From assembly GCA_018622495.1 (NCBI GenBank), contig CP076021.1, positions 248,001 to 312,000 on the forward strand: DNA of 64,000 bases, written 5' to 3'. The notes below the pieces were generated by a model, which saw only the letters and a program-made list of their open reading frames with translations, did no database searches and had not been told where the DNA came from. The position numbers and the translations under genes are program-made. Position 1 is the stretch's first letter. Every line of letters begins with the position of its first letter. Below are positions 29,739 through 38,590 of this stretch, piece by piece. This stretch comes from Mycoplasmatota bacterium (GTDB lineage: Bacteria > Bacillota_I > Bacilli_A > Acholeplasmatales > Acholeplasmataceae).

Positions 29739-30551
29739 TGCAGGGATAACTGTTCCTTGGTACTCTGTTTCAATAAATGTTTTAATTGTATCAGATGTTA
29801 AGACTTCGATAAGTGCTTGAATTTTAGGAAGATTCTCTCTACCTTCTAATACAGCAAGCACATTAACATAAGGATTATCATCAGGAGATTCTAAAACTAG
29901 TACATCTTCAAGTGGATTGAGACCACCAGATAATGCGAAGTTGCCATTGATAAAAATTAAATCTCCTTGGTCATTATTATATGCACTAAATAAAAGTTCA
30001 GGATTTACTTGTTCAAATGAAAGATTTTTAGGATTGGTTTCGATATCTTCTAAAGTTGCAGTTAATACATCGACAGCATCTTTTAATGTGATAAGTCCTT
30101 CATTTGCTAGTACTGATAGAAAACGCCCGTGATCTGAGGTTGAGTTACTGATAATGATGGTTGCATTATTTGGAAGCTCATCTAGAGAACTATAGCGTTT
30201 TGAGTATAAACCAAGAGGTTCAATATGAATGTTTGCAACATTTAGTAATTGAGCATCATCATCTGCACTTTCATTATATAAATCTAGGTATGGAATATGT
30301 TGGAAGAAGTTTGCATCTGCTGAGCCATTAGCAACTGCTGGATTAGGTGTTGCATAATCGCTGACAACAGTAACATCTAAGTCATAGCCTAGATCTTCCA
30401 ATAAAGGTCTAGCTTGTTCCAATATTTCTGCATGAGGTACTGCGGTTGCAACCACATAAATGGTTGATTCATCATCGATACTGTTTTGATTACATGAAGC
30501 GAGTCCTAAAATTAAAATTGTTGATATGATTAAAGTTAATAATTTTTTCAT
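29736..30551 (-). CDS. metQ: Methionine ABC transporter substrate-binding lipoprotein
   Basis: NlpA/MetQ family, 271 residues. The signal peptide ends in lipobox LASC (Cys20). The mature part has the type 2 binding-protein pattern: VVATAVPHAEILEQARP, ADANFFQHIPYLD, IEPLGLYSKRY and TIIISNSTSDHGRFL. It captures methionine outside the membrane and delivers it to MetNI. Last gene of the minus-strand metN-metI-metQ operon under an S-box riboswitch, so it is expected to be repressed by SAM. Confidence 0.92.
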   Translation of the reverse strand: MKKLLTLIISTILILGLASCNQNSIDDESTIYVVATAVPHAEILEQARPLLEDLGYDLDVTVVSDYATPNPAVANGSADANFFQHIPYLDLYNESADDDAQLLNVANIHIEPLGLYSKRYSSLDELPNNATIIISNSTSDHGRFLSVLANEGLITLKDAVDVLTATLEDIETNPKNLSFEQVNPELLFSAYNNDQGDLIFINGNFALSGGLNPLEDVLVLESPDDNPYVNVLAVLEGRENLPKIQALIEVLTSDTIKTFIETEYQGTVIPA

Positions 30552-30567
30552 TGTTTTTCTCTCTTTT

Positions 30568-31233
30568 CTATTTATGGTTTATTTTTTTTATAAGTAAATC
30601 TGAAGATATTTGAATCATGAATACAATAAGTAAAATAATAGCAACAGAAATATATCCCGCGAGTTGTTTAGAAGAACCATTATGGATTAAGAAAATAACT
30701 GCTTGATCACTTAATCCGCCACCGCCAATGGCGTTGGCTGCAGATATAAATCCAATAAGTGTAATGATGGTAACTGTGAGTCCTGATAAAAGTGAAGGAA
30801 GTGCTTCACGAAATAGTGTTGATGTAATCTTTAAGTTAGATGCGCCTAAAGCTAGAAGCGCTTCAGCGCGTCCTTTTGGAATATCCAATAAGGCATTATA
30901 GACAATTCTTGCATAAAAAGGTGTGGCACTTACTATAAGTGGTGGAAGTGCACCATTTGAACCAAGCATTTGTCCATTGGTTAATATGAGTGTGACAGGA
31001 ATCATAATCACAATTAAAATAACAAAAGGAATTGATCTAAAGATATTAACAATAGCTGAAAGTATTTGATTTAATAATCTTAGATATTTATTTGTTGTTT
31101 GGTCAGGGTGTGTAAAATATAGGATAAATCCTATTATCAGACCAAAAACTAAAATAAATAATGTTGAAATAAATATCATATATAATGTTTCTAATAAACC
31201 ATCTTTGATGAGTTCAATATCATATGCTGTCAT
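30568..31233 (-). CDS. metI: Methionine ABC transporter permease
   Basis: 221 residues, about five membrane helices. The EAA loop is GRAEALLALGASN, the coupling helix contacted by MetN. PFVILIVIMIPVT and IGGGGLSDQAV also fit MetI. It overlaps metN by 14 bases, so the ABC subunits are translationally coupled, and lies 16 nt before metQ. Confidence 0.92.
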   Translation of the reverse strand: MTAYDIELIKDGLLETLYMIFISTLFILVFGLIIGFILYFTHPDQTTNKYLRLLNQILSAIVNIFRSIPFVILIVIMIPVTLILTNGQMLGSNGALPPLIVSATPFYARIVYNALLDIPKGRAEALLALGASNLKITSTLFREALPSLLSGLTVTIITLIGFISAANAIGGGGLSDQAVIFLIHNGSSKQLAGYISVAIILLIVFMIQISSDLLIKKINHK

Positions 31234-32200
31234 AGCGATTCACCTGAATACCTTTCGATTTAATATATGTGAGTGCGTGGGCTATATCTTTACCTGTTAT
31301 TTTTATATAAAGATAGCCGATATGTTGATCAATGATATCTAAAACTTGTGCATGTAAGATATTCATATCAACATTATATTTTTTAATTACCTCACTCAAT
31401 GTAGAAGCGTCATCTGCATTTGTTTGATAGATGAGTTCATAGACATTGGTTAAAGTATCATCTAAATGAATGCTTTGTTTCACAAGTGATTTAGTGACAG
31501 CGTGTTTTGGATTCATAAATAAGTCAATGACATTATTTTGTTCAACAATAAGGCCTTCATCCATAACAACAACATCTCTACATAGTTTTTTGATTGATTC
31601 AATTTGATGTGTAATAAATATAATAGTGATACCTGTTTTCTTTTGGATGTCCTTAAGTAGATTTAAAATATCATCGGTTGTTTTTAAATCAAGTGCGTAA
31701 GTCGCTTCATCGCATAATAAATATTTAGGGTTATTCGATAATGCTCTAGCGATTGCGACTCTTTGTTTTTGCCCACCTGATAATTGTTTTGGATAAGCAT
31801 TTATTTTATCTTGCAAACCGACAAGTTCTAAAAGATCTATAATTTTTTGCTTGTGATATTCAGTTTGACCAGATATATCAAGTGCTAATTTAATGTTTTG
31901 ATATACAGTCAGTTGATCAAATAAATTAAAGTCTTGAAAAATCATACCGATTTGCTGGCGCATTCGATTTAAAGCTTTTTTATTTAAGGTAAGTATATCT
32001 ATGCCATCAATGATAATTTGACCGGTAGTAGGTGTGATTAGTTTGTTAATTAGTCTAATTAATGTAGACTTACCAGCACCGCTATATCCAACAACCCCTA
32101 AAATATCACCATCATTTATGGTTAGATTAATATGATCTAATGCATTTAAGGTGTTATTTTTTAATTGATAGGTTTTAGATACTTGTTTTAGTTCAATCAT
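31220..32200 (-). CDS. metN: Methionine ABC transporter ATPase, with Ser-to-Tyr change in the D-loop
   Basis: 326 residues. ABC domain: Walker A GYSGAGKST, Q-loop, signature LSGGQKQR, Walker B LLCDEAT, H-loop ITHQI, then a C-terminal NIL-like regulatory domain (about 250-326). In place of the near-invariant DEATSALDP the protein reads DEATYALDL. Tyr168 is TAC, and the + strand here is GCGTAAG. Restoring one base (T back to G at 31698) gives Ser. This site belongs to the CGTAA pattern described in the findings. Confidence 0.92.
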   Translation of the reverse strand: MIELKQVSKTYQLKNNTLNALDHINLTINDGDILGVVGYSGAGKSTLIRLINKLITPTTGQIIIDGIDILTLNKKALNRMRQQIGMIFQDFNLFDQLTVYQNIKLALDISGQTEYHKQKIIDLLELVGLQDKINAYPKQLSGGQKQRVAIARALSNNPKYLLCDEATYALDLKTTDDILNLLKDIQKKTGITIIFITHQIESIKKLCRDVVVMDEGLIVEQNNVIDLFMNPKHAVTKSLVKQSIHLDDTLTNVYELIYQTNADDASTLSEVIKKYNVDMNILHAQVLDIIDQHIGYLYIKITGKDIAHALTYIKSKGIQVNRYDSI

Positions 32201-32218
32201 ATATGCCTCTTTCTAAAA

Positions 32219-32357
32219 TAAAAAATAGTCTTATCGATTTACGATAAGACTACATGAATGTTTAAGCATCTAACTTATCGTTTATAGCATTACCACCTTG
32301 CATATGAGCAGGTTGGTAGACGATCATAGAGCTATATCTCTCCCGTCTTCTTGATAA
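32219..32357 (-). promoter_or_regulatory. S-box (SAM) riboswitch with terminator, upstream of metNIQ
   Basis: Read on the minus strand. P1 is TTATC (about 32357-32353) with GATAA (about 32279-32275). Core elements are GGGAGAGA, CTATGA, ACCAACC, a short TGC-TCATAT-GCA stem, and AAGGTGGTAA, in the normal S-box order. A terminator (11-bp stem, 32226-32236 with 32242-32252, then T run) follows. The P1 3' strand CGATAAG is complementary to CTTATCG in the terminator, giving a SAM-bound OFF switch. The P4 arm seems missing: only about 10 nt lie between AAGGTGGTAA and P1. Confidence 0.85.
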
Positions 32358-32422
32358 TTATTTTAAGTTTTCTCTAGTGTAACATGGAAATGAAAAGTTG
32401 TAAAGAAAAATATGAAATAAAA

Positions 32423-32770
32423 TTATCTCAATATTTTTTCTAATAACTTTCCTTTGTAAAGTTCATCGATGAGTTTATCCAAATATCTGATGTTTTGAAC
32501 AAGAGAATCTTCGATATCTTCCACGCGTAATCCACAAATCACACCTTTAATTAATGATCTGTTAGGATGCATGTGAGGCGCATTATTGAAAAATGTTTCA
32601 AATGTAGCATTTGTTTGTGCGTAGTATGCAATATCTTTTTGATCATACCCCGTAAACCAACTCACAATTTGATCGACTTCATCTTTAGTATGATCTTTTC
32701 TTGATACTTTAGCAATGTATAAAAGATATATTTTACTAAAGGTCATTTTATAGTAAGGTGCAGTATTCAT
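32423..32770 (-). CDS. DUF2200 protein
   Basis: 115 residues. MTFSKIYLLYIAKVSRKDHTKDEVDQIVSWFTGY and HPNRSLIKGVICGLRVEDIED...IRYLDKLIDELYKGK match the DUF2200 family closely and over the full length. Its function is unknown; it is a cytosolic, probably helical protein. It starts just downstream of the yolD stop (gap about 11 nt), so it shares the uvrX-yolD operon. Confidence 0.85.
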   Translation of the reverse strand: MNTAPYYKMTFSKIYLLYIAKVSRKDHTKDEVDQIVSWFTGYDQKDIAYYAQTNATFETFFNNAPHMHPNRSLIKGVICGLRVEDIEDSLVQNIRYLDKLIDELYKGKLLEKILR

Positions 32771-32781
32771 TAAATACCTCC

Positions 32782-33120
32782 TTATGTGTCAAGTGCTAAA
32801 TCCATAATAATTGATAATGGGAATGCAATATGATCCACATATACTAGCTTGAGTATAGCATCAAGATCAGTAACCTGTCCATATATCTGCTTAATATATC
32901 CACCTTGAAAATAAGAGAGATATATCGAGCATTTTTCATTTAATGCTTTCTTTAGGTTTATATCCATTTCGTATAATTGGTCCTCTGATAAAATAGGCTT
33001 TTCAGTCTTATTTAAACGGTATTTGAGTTCTTTATATAAGTTGTTAAAACCAGCTAAACCATCAAATGGTGCCCATTTGATAATGCCACGATCAACATAA
33101 GTATTATTCATGATGACCAC
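32782..33120 (-). CDS. yolD: YolD-like protein, partner of the Y-family polymerase
   Basis: 112 residues (from ATG 33111 it would be 109). DRGIIKWAPFDGLAGFNNLYKEL and the C-terminal GYIKQIYGQVTDLDAILKLVYVDHIAFPLSIIMDL fit the YolD family, usually encoded next to UvrX-type polymerases. It overlaps the 3' end of the polymerase gene, which supports co-translation. It probably modulates the polymerase (inference). Confidence 0.85.
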   Translation of the reverse strand: MVIMNNTYVDRGIIKWAPFDGLAGFNNLYKELKYRLNKTEKPILSEDQLYEMDINLKKALNEKCSIYLSYFQGGYIKQIYGQVTDLDAILKLVYVDHIAFPLSIIMDLALDT

Positions 33121-34378
33121 CTACAAAACTATTTCTTTTAATAATGGTTGAATGTTCTTCAAGTGATTCAGCACGATTCACTGCATTTTTACCATAACGA
33201 GATTTAATAGCATCTACAGAAGAAAGTAACTGGTATTCTTTTTCTATAGCTTCAGCATCCTCAAAAAGAGAATACTGATAAACCTTAGAGTCTGTTAAAC
33301 CGCTTAATGATACGGATACTGAACGCATAAGGCTACCATCATAATGATTATGGAATATTTGAAGACAAGTGTGATAAATTTCTTTAAATGATGAAGTGGG
33401 TTGTTCTAAAGTGATTTGTTGGTGGAGTCCTCCTCCAGTTGAAAGAGAATAACCAACACTGAAATGAACAGTGCGACAACGTTTTTTACTCATGCGTAAT
33501 CGTCTTGTGATTTCATCAGCCATTTCTAAGATGATTGTATAAATTTCAGGTACTTGATAGTCATGGAATAATACTTGACTAATACCAAAACTTTTACTGC
33601 GATTGCGCAGTTTATCTTTATCTTGTATAAGACTCATATCAATACCATGACAATGATAGTAGAGTTCTTCTCCAAGCACACCAAAATGATCTTTTAGAAT
33701 ATTTACATCGTAATTAGCAATATCTCCAATAGATTGCATACCTAAAAAATTTAAGTTTCTTTCCATGCGATAACCAATGCCCCACATTTCTGATAAAGGT
33801 GTTATTGGCCAAAGCTTTTGAGGAATATCCTCATAAGTCCATTTTGCAATTGATTCTTTTTGGTGTTTAGAATCTAGATCCATGGCAAGTTTTGATATAA
33901 GCATATTAGGACCAACGCCGCAACTTGCATGTAGATGGAGTTTATCTTTAATATCATTAACAATTTTTTTACCAAGTTCAATATCAGTCATCTGATATAA
34001 AGATAAGTAGTGTGTTACATCTAAAAATGCTTCATCAATAGAATAGACATATAAGTCTTCATCTGAGACATAAGATAAATAGATTTCAATGATTTTCATT
34101 GTAAACTCTAAATAAGTTTGCATTTGAGGTTTAGCATAAATGATATAAGGCTTTATATCATCAGGGATATCGAATAGACGTGCACGCGAAGATATACCAA
34201 GAGATTTCAAATAAGGTGTTACAGCTAAGCATAAAGCACCATTGCCGCGTGATTGATCAGCAACCACTAAAGGTGTGGTAAATGGATCTAAGCCACGCAG
34301 TGCACATTCAACGGAAGCATAAAAACTTTTTAAATCGATGCATATGATATGTTTATGTATTTGATATTGTTTCATCAT
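33104..34378 (-). CDS. uvrX: Y-family (UvrX/UmuC-type) DNA polymerase
   Basis: 424-residue translesion polymerase. Catalytic acidics are in CIDLKSFYASVECA (first Asp) and YSIDEAFLDVT (second Asp-Glu). GVGPNMLISKLAMDL and MWGIGYRMERNL (helix-hairpin-helix) follow, with the little-finger domain at the C-terminus. It is error-prone in characterised relatives. AAGGAGG precedes ATG 34378. It lies in an operon with yolD and DUF2200. I see no clear LexA-type operator in the upstream region. Confidence 0.92.
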   Translation of the reverse strand: MMKQYQIHKHIICIDLKSFYASVECALRGLDPFTTPLVVADQSRGNGALCLAVTPYLKSLGISSRARLFDIPDDIKPYIIYAKPQMQTYLEFTMKIIEIYLSYVSDEDLYVYSIDEAFLDVTHYLSLYQMTDIELGKKIVNDIKDKLHLHASCGVGPNMLISKLAMDLDSKHQKESIAKWTYEDIPQKLWPITPLSEMWGIGYRMERNLNFLGMQSIGDIANYDVNILKDHFGVLGEELYYHCHGIDMSLIQDKDKLRNRSKSFGISQVLFHDYQVPEIYTIILEMADEITRRLRMSKKRCRTVHFSVGYSLSTGGGLHQQITLEQPTSSFKEIYHTCLQIFHNHYDGSLMRSVSVSLSGLTDSKVYQYSLFEDAEAIEKEYQLLSSVDAIKSRYGKNAVNRAESLEEHSTIIKRNSFVGGHHE

Positions 34379-34400
34379 TTTATGCCTCCTTTGTTTTGGT

Positions 34401-34430
34401 ATTATAATCTATAAGCGCTATGAATTACAA
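34401..34430 (-). promoter_or_regulatory. Promoter of uvrX-yolD-DUF2200
   Basis: On the minus strand TTGTAA (34430-34425), an 18-bp spacer, then TATAAT (34406-34401). Confidence 0.55.
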
Positions 34431-34519
34431 GGGCAAATTTAATGAAAACGTATGAAAATTTTTTCCAAGCATTTTTATTTATAATCATTCTTTTTCAAGG
34501 CTAAATTTAAATAGACTGC

Positions 34520-34548
34520 TTGACCTTATTAAGTTAGCATGATAAATT
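34520..34548 (+). promoter_or_regulatory. Promoter of the 120-aa hypothetical gene
   Basis: TTGACC (34520-34525), a 17-bp spacer, TAAATT (34543-34548). Confidence 0.5.
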
Positions 34549-34584
34549 AAATTTATTATATGTAATGAAGTGTGGAGGAATTTT

Positions 34585-34947
34585 ATGTTAGATTTGAAAT
34601 CGAAAAAAGCAGGGTCAATGGTTGATCGTAAAAGAGCTAAAATATTTATTGTTAAATATAAAAGAAAAGAAAAAGTTATTTTAGGACAAATTAATGACTT
34701 TACTGGGTATGCTAACTTAATGATGATTAGAGTAGAAGAAAATCAAATGGTTGATGTTAAATATCGTGTGCTTGAAGGAAGTTGTGCACTAGGATATACA
34801 CAAAAGAAACAATTCCATGTTATTACTGAAGAAGATTGTGAAAAACAAATTAAACTAGATGCACATAAAGGATTTATAAGATTTAGAGTTATTGGAGAAA
34901 AAGCTTCTGTTCATTTAGAAATTAAAATGATTAATAAAGACATATGA
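34585..34947 (+). CDS. 120-residue basic cytosolic protein, unknown
   Basis: Start ATG 34585 with GGAGG at about 34574. It is Lys-rich with alternating strands (KAKIFIVKYKRKEKVILGQI, FIRFRVIGEKASVHLEIKM), suggesting a small beta-sandwich or barrel. No membrane segment or known motif. It has its own promoter and a terminator that overlaps its stop. I do not recognise the family. Confidence 0.7.
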   Translation: MLDLKSKKAGSMVDRKRAKIFIVKYKRKEKVILGQINDFTGYANLMMIRVEENQMVDVKYRVLEGSCALGYTQKKQFHVITEEDCEKQIKLDAHKGFIRFRVIGEKASVHLEIKMINKDI

Positions 34948-34968
34948 TCAATTCATATGTCTTTATTT
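34936..34968 (+). terminator. Terminator overlapping the stop of the 120-aa gene
   Basis: A perfect 12-bp stem (34936-34947 with 34953-34964); the TGA stop forms the end of the left arm. A T-rich tail follows. Confidence 0.8.
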
Positions 34969-35124
34969 TATAGATGGTTATAATACTTTTTAGGCATATA
35001 TATATAGATAAGTGGTTTATTTAAAAAATATATTAAAGATCTAAGTTTCTATAAATCTAAATGATAAATGAGTCATCAAAAGAGTATAATATTAAATAGA
35101 GATAGATTAAAAGATGGTGATAAT

Positions 35125-35871
35125 ATGCAAGAAATAAAACAATTTAAAGAAATCATTAAAAAGTCTAAACACATTGTATTTTTTGGTGGTGCAGGCGTAT
35201 CAGTACCTTCTGGCATTCAGCATTTTAGATCAGCTTCGGGTATATATCAAGAAAAACTTAATCAGACATATACACCAGAACAAATGGTATCACATTCATT
35301 TTTTATGCATCACACGAAAGCATTCTTTAAATTCTATTTTGATAAGATGATATATCCACATGCAAAACCTAATGCATGTCATATAAAGTTGGCTAAACTT
35401 GAAGAAAATGGAAAGATAGAAGCGATTATTACACAAAATATTGATGGACTTCATCAAATGGCTGGGAGTCGAAGAGTTATAGAACTGCATGGTTCAGTTC
35501 ATCGAAACTATTGTATGAAGTGTGGAAAGTTCTATGATTTAACAGCATTAGATCAAACAAGTGTACCATATTGTACTTGTGGTGGCATTATTAAACCAGA
35601 TGTTGTTTTATATGAAGAACAACTTGATCAAAAAATGTTAGCAAGTGCTATTTTAGCATTACGTAAAGCAGACACTTTAATTATCGGTGGAACATCACTA
35701 GTTGTTTATCCTGCAGCAGGGCTTGTAAGTTATTTTGAAGGCAAACATATTATTGTGATTAATCTTGATCAATCACAAAACATACAAACATATAATCATA
35801 TGCATATATTAAACATATATGATGATATTGCACATGTGTTTAAACAATTAGATGAGGAAACTATAAAGTGA
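35125..35871 (+). CDS. Sirtuin (Sir2-family NAD-dependent deacylase) with altered GIPDFRS motif
   Basis: 248 residues from ATG 35125. NAD-binding GGAGVSVPSG (21-30), TQNIDGLH (103-110), the catalytic His122 in ELHGSVHR, and the four zinc cysteines C130, C133, C150 and C152. The family motif GIPDFRS reads GIQHFRS (codons CAG CAT for expected Pro-Asp). One C lost and one C gained within four bases would explain it. The downstream MFS gene starts at GTGA overlapping its stop. Confidence 0.9.
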   Translation: MQEIKQFKEIIKKSKHIVFFGGAGVSVPSGIQHFRSASGIYQEKLNQTYTPEQMVSHSFFMHHTKAFFKFYFDKMIYPHAKPNACHIKLAKLEENGKIEAIITQNIDGLHQMAGSRRVIELHGSVHRNYCMKCGKFYDLTALDQTSVPYCTCGGIIKPDVVLYEEQLDQKMLASAILALRKADTLIIGGTSLVVYPAAGLVSYFEGKHIIVINLDQSQNIQTYNHMHILNIYDDIAHVFKQLDEETIK

Positions 35872-37067
35872 AAGCTAAAACAACATACTATTTAAATAGA
35901 AGCATCATGGGTTTAGCGTTTAATATGATGTTTACTGCGACAGCCTTATATCGTATCGATATTGCACAATTAGAAATATACCAATTGATTCTTATTGGTA
36001 CAGCTATGGAGCTTGCTATATTCTTTTTTGAAATACCAACAGGTGTGGTTGCTGATGTTAAAAGTAGACGCACATCGATTATTATGGGGATATTTATCAT
36101 TGGTATAGCAACCATCGTAGAAGCACTCACACCATATTTTTTGATGATTTTTGTCGCACAAGTGATTTGGGGATTTGGTTATACTTTTATTAGTGGTGCG
36201 CTACAATCATGGGTAAGTGATGAAACACAAGAAAAAAATTTAAATAAGACAATCATTACTGGTAGTCAATTTTATACGGTGGCTTCAATTATAGGTATTT
36301 TAGGAGCAGCGCTGATAGGAAAAACAGATATTCGTATAGCACTTTATGGATCGGCAGGTATTGTCATGATATTAGGTGTTATTAATATGTTTTTTATGAC
36401 TGAAAAACATTTTATAAAGACACCACATCAAGAAACTATGTGGAAAACATATATCCACCAGTTTTCTAAAGGGTTAAAACATATAAGAAGACATCGTGTA
36501 TTAAGCGTGATGATGGTGATTCTATTGTTTTTTGGTTTATATAGCGAAGGTATTGATAGAACCTATGAAATTCATATCCTAAATGATTTAGATTTTAGAA
36601 CACTTATTGATTTATCGCCTATTTGGATACTTTCTATTATTAATGCATTAATTGTTGTTTTAGGATTTATATTAATGCAATTAACTAAAAGATATATAAA
36701 AGAAGACTATCATATGATCTCATGGCTAATGGTATTTACAATGACTATGATTATCGGTATATTATTATTTGGCTTCTTACCATTACCATATTTAGCAGTC
36801 GGTGGTTTCTTAATATTTCATATGGCAAGAGAAGCAAGTTCACCTTTACTAGATATTGTAGTGATTAAACATACACCATCACAAATTAAAGCAACCGTGC
36901 TTTCGACCTTTGGTCAAATAGATGCGATTGGTCAAATATTATCTGGTGGTATTATGGTTATCATTGGATTAACACTTGATATTAAAATGTTATATTTAGC
37001 ATCAGCGCTCTTACTTGTAGTACCTGTGGTGTTGTTTCCAAAAACAAAAGAGATAAAATATTCTTAA
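35868..37067 (+). CDS. Major facilitator superfamily transporter
   Basis: 399 residues, about 12 membrane helices. The MFS loop is GVVADVKSRRTSIIMG. The general pattern is that of drug-efflux-like MFS; the substrate is unknown. The start is GTG 35868 inside the GTGA overlap with the sirtuin gene, so the two are translationally coupled. No clear terminator follows. Confidence 0.88.
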   Translation: MKAKTTYYLNRSIMGLAFNMMFTATALYRIDIAQLEIYQLILIGTAMELAIFFFEIPTGVVADVKSRRTSIIMGIFIIGIATIVEALTPYFLMIFVAQVIWGFGYTFISGALQSWVSDETQEKNLNKTIITGSQFYTVASIIGILGAALIGKTDIRIALYGSAGIVMILGVINMFFMTEKHFIKTPHQETMWKTYIHQFSKGLKHIRRHRVLSVMMVILLFFGLYSEGIDRTYEIHILNDLDFRTLIDLSPIWILSIINALIVVLGFILMQLTKRYIKEDYHMISWLMVFTMTMIIGILLFGFLPLPYLAVGGFLIFHMAREASSPLLDIVVIKHTPSQIKATVLSTFGQIDAIGQILSGGIMVIIGLTLDIKMLYLASALLLVVPVVLFPKTKEIKYS

Positions 37068-37131
37068 AAAAGGATGATAACGGTTTAGTAAAAATTATAT
37101 ATTCAAATATAGAAACAAAACATATAAACAG

Positions 37132-37140
37132 TGTTATAAT
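37132..37140 (+). promoter_or_regulatory. Extended -10 promoter of the MATE gene
   Basis: TGTTATAAT (TG 37132-37133, TATAAT 37135-37140). Confidence 0.6.
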
Positions 37141-37164
37141 AGTTCAAGAAATTGGGTGATACAT

Positions 37165-38490
37165 ATGGCGAAATTAGAAAAAAACTTATTTAAGATTTCA
37201 TGGCCAATATTTCTTGAACTATTATTTTTTACATTATTAGGTACAATTGACACAATCATGTTATCAAATTATTCTGATACTGCAGTAGGTAGTGTTGGTG
37301 TTTCAAATAGAATTCTATTTTTATTTGCCATAGTCATTAATGTATTAGCGCTTGGTATAGGCGTTGTCGTCGCACAATACTTAGGTGCTGGAGATACTAA
37401 AAAAGCAAAAGATGCAACCGTAACTGGTATATTCGGAAATGTCATTATTGGATTTGTGATTACTGTGTTAGTTGTATATTTTGGTAAAGAAGTTATTATA
37501 TTACTAGGCACGAATGCAGTCTTTATAGATGATGCTGTCACTTATATTAAAATAGTTGGATTTTCACTTATTTTTGTATCTATGAGAATTAGTTTATCAA
37601 CAGCATTTAGAAGTTTTAGTCATCCAAGAGTTGTGATGTATATCATGGGTGTGGGTAACTTGGTTAATATCATCATTAATGCTGTATTAATCTATGGATT
37701 GTTTGGTGCACCATCTCTTGGTGTAAAAGGTGCAGCTATTGGAACTTTAGTTGCACGTATTGTGATGGTTGTACTTTTAGTTATTTATACATATAAAATA
37801 TTACACATTAAATTACATGTCGTTAGACTTTATAGAGAACACCTTAAGAAAATATTGTATGTAGGTTTACCTGCAGCAGCAGAAAACATCACTTATAATA
37901 TTGCACAAATCGTGATTTTATATTTTATTAATCAGATGCGACCAGAAGCGGTGATTGCACAATCTTATATTACGTTAATTTTATCCTTTGTGTTTATTTT
38001 CAGTTTTGCATTTGCGAGCGGCAACTCTATTATTGTAGGTTATCACATTGGAGAAAAACAATTAGATGATGGTTATAAACAAACACTAAAAGCGGTGAAA
38101 GCATCATTTATTACGATTATTATTGTCACGATGTTATTAAATATTTTTGCATATCCCATTATTTCAATTTTCACAAATGATCAAGTGATTGTTGAGATGG
38201 TAAGAAAAGTTATTTATATATCTATATTTATTGAGATAGGGCGTTCATTGAATCTAATTTATATTTCTGCACTAAGATCTGCAGGCGATACGATATTCCC
38301 TGTTATTATGGCGGTTGCTTCAATGTTTGGTGTATCTGTTTTATTCACATATGTTTTAGGTATTCGATTAGAATGGGGTATTATAGGTGTATTTGTAGCA
38401 TCTGCTTTTGATGAATTAATAAGAGGTGGCGCTATGGCTTATAGATGGTATAAAAGAAGATGGATGGATATAAGACTTATTGAGGATTAA
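37165..38490 (+). CDS. MATE-family efflux transporter
   Basis: About 441 residues with 12 membrane helices in two halves; DTIMLSNYSDTAVGSVGVSNRI, GIGVVVAQYLGAGD and GVKGAAIGTLVAR are typical of DinF/NorM-type MATE proteins. It exports cationic compounds using an ion gradient. ATG 37165 is chosen over the in-frame GTG 37156. A weak hairpin with AACAA/TTGTT and a T run follows at about 38524-38552. Confidence 0.9.
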   Translation: MAKLEKNLFKISWPIFLELLFFTLLGTIDTIMLSNYSDTAVGSVGVSNRILFLFAIVINVLALGIGVVVAQYLGAGDTKKAKDATVTGIFGNVIIGFVITVLVVYFGKEVIILLGTNAVFIDDAVTYIKIVGFSLIFVSMRISLSTAFRSFSHPRVVMYIMGVGNLVNIIINAVLIYGLFGAPSLGVKGAAIGTLVARIVMVVLLVIYTYKILHIKLHVVRLYREHLKKILYVGLPAAAENITYNIAQIVILYFINQMRPEAVIAQSYITLILSFVFIFSFAFASGNSIIVGYHIGEKQLDDGYKQTLKAVKASFITIIIVTMLLNIFAYPIISIFTNDQVIVEMVRKVIYISIFIEIGRSLNLIYISALRSAGDTIFPVIMAVASMFGVSVLFTYVLGIRLEWGIIGVFVASAFDELIRGGAMAYRWYKRRWMDIRLIED

Positions 38491-38590
38491 AAAATCATAG
38501 ATATAAACAAAAAACAATAAACTTAACAATGAATTTGCCTTGTTGTTTTTTGTTTTTTCTTATATAATAAGAACAACTTGAGGTGATACA

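Noticed and set aside
33704-33712. CGTAA within uvrX and other Arg-Lys or Tyr codons (for example 35661, 57829, 58301)
   Set aside because: These give residues expected in the families, so no error is implied.
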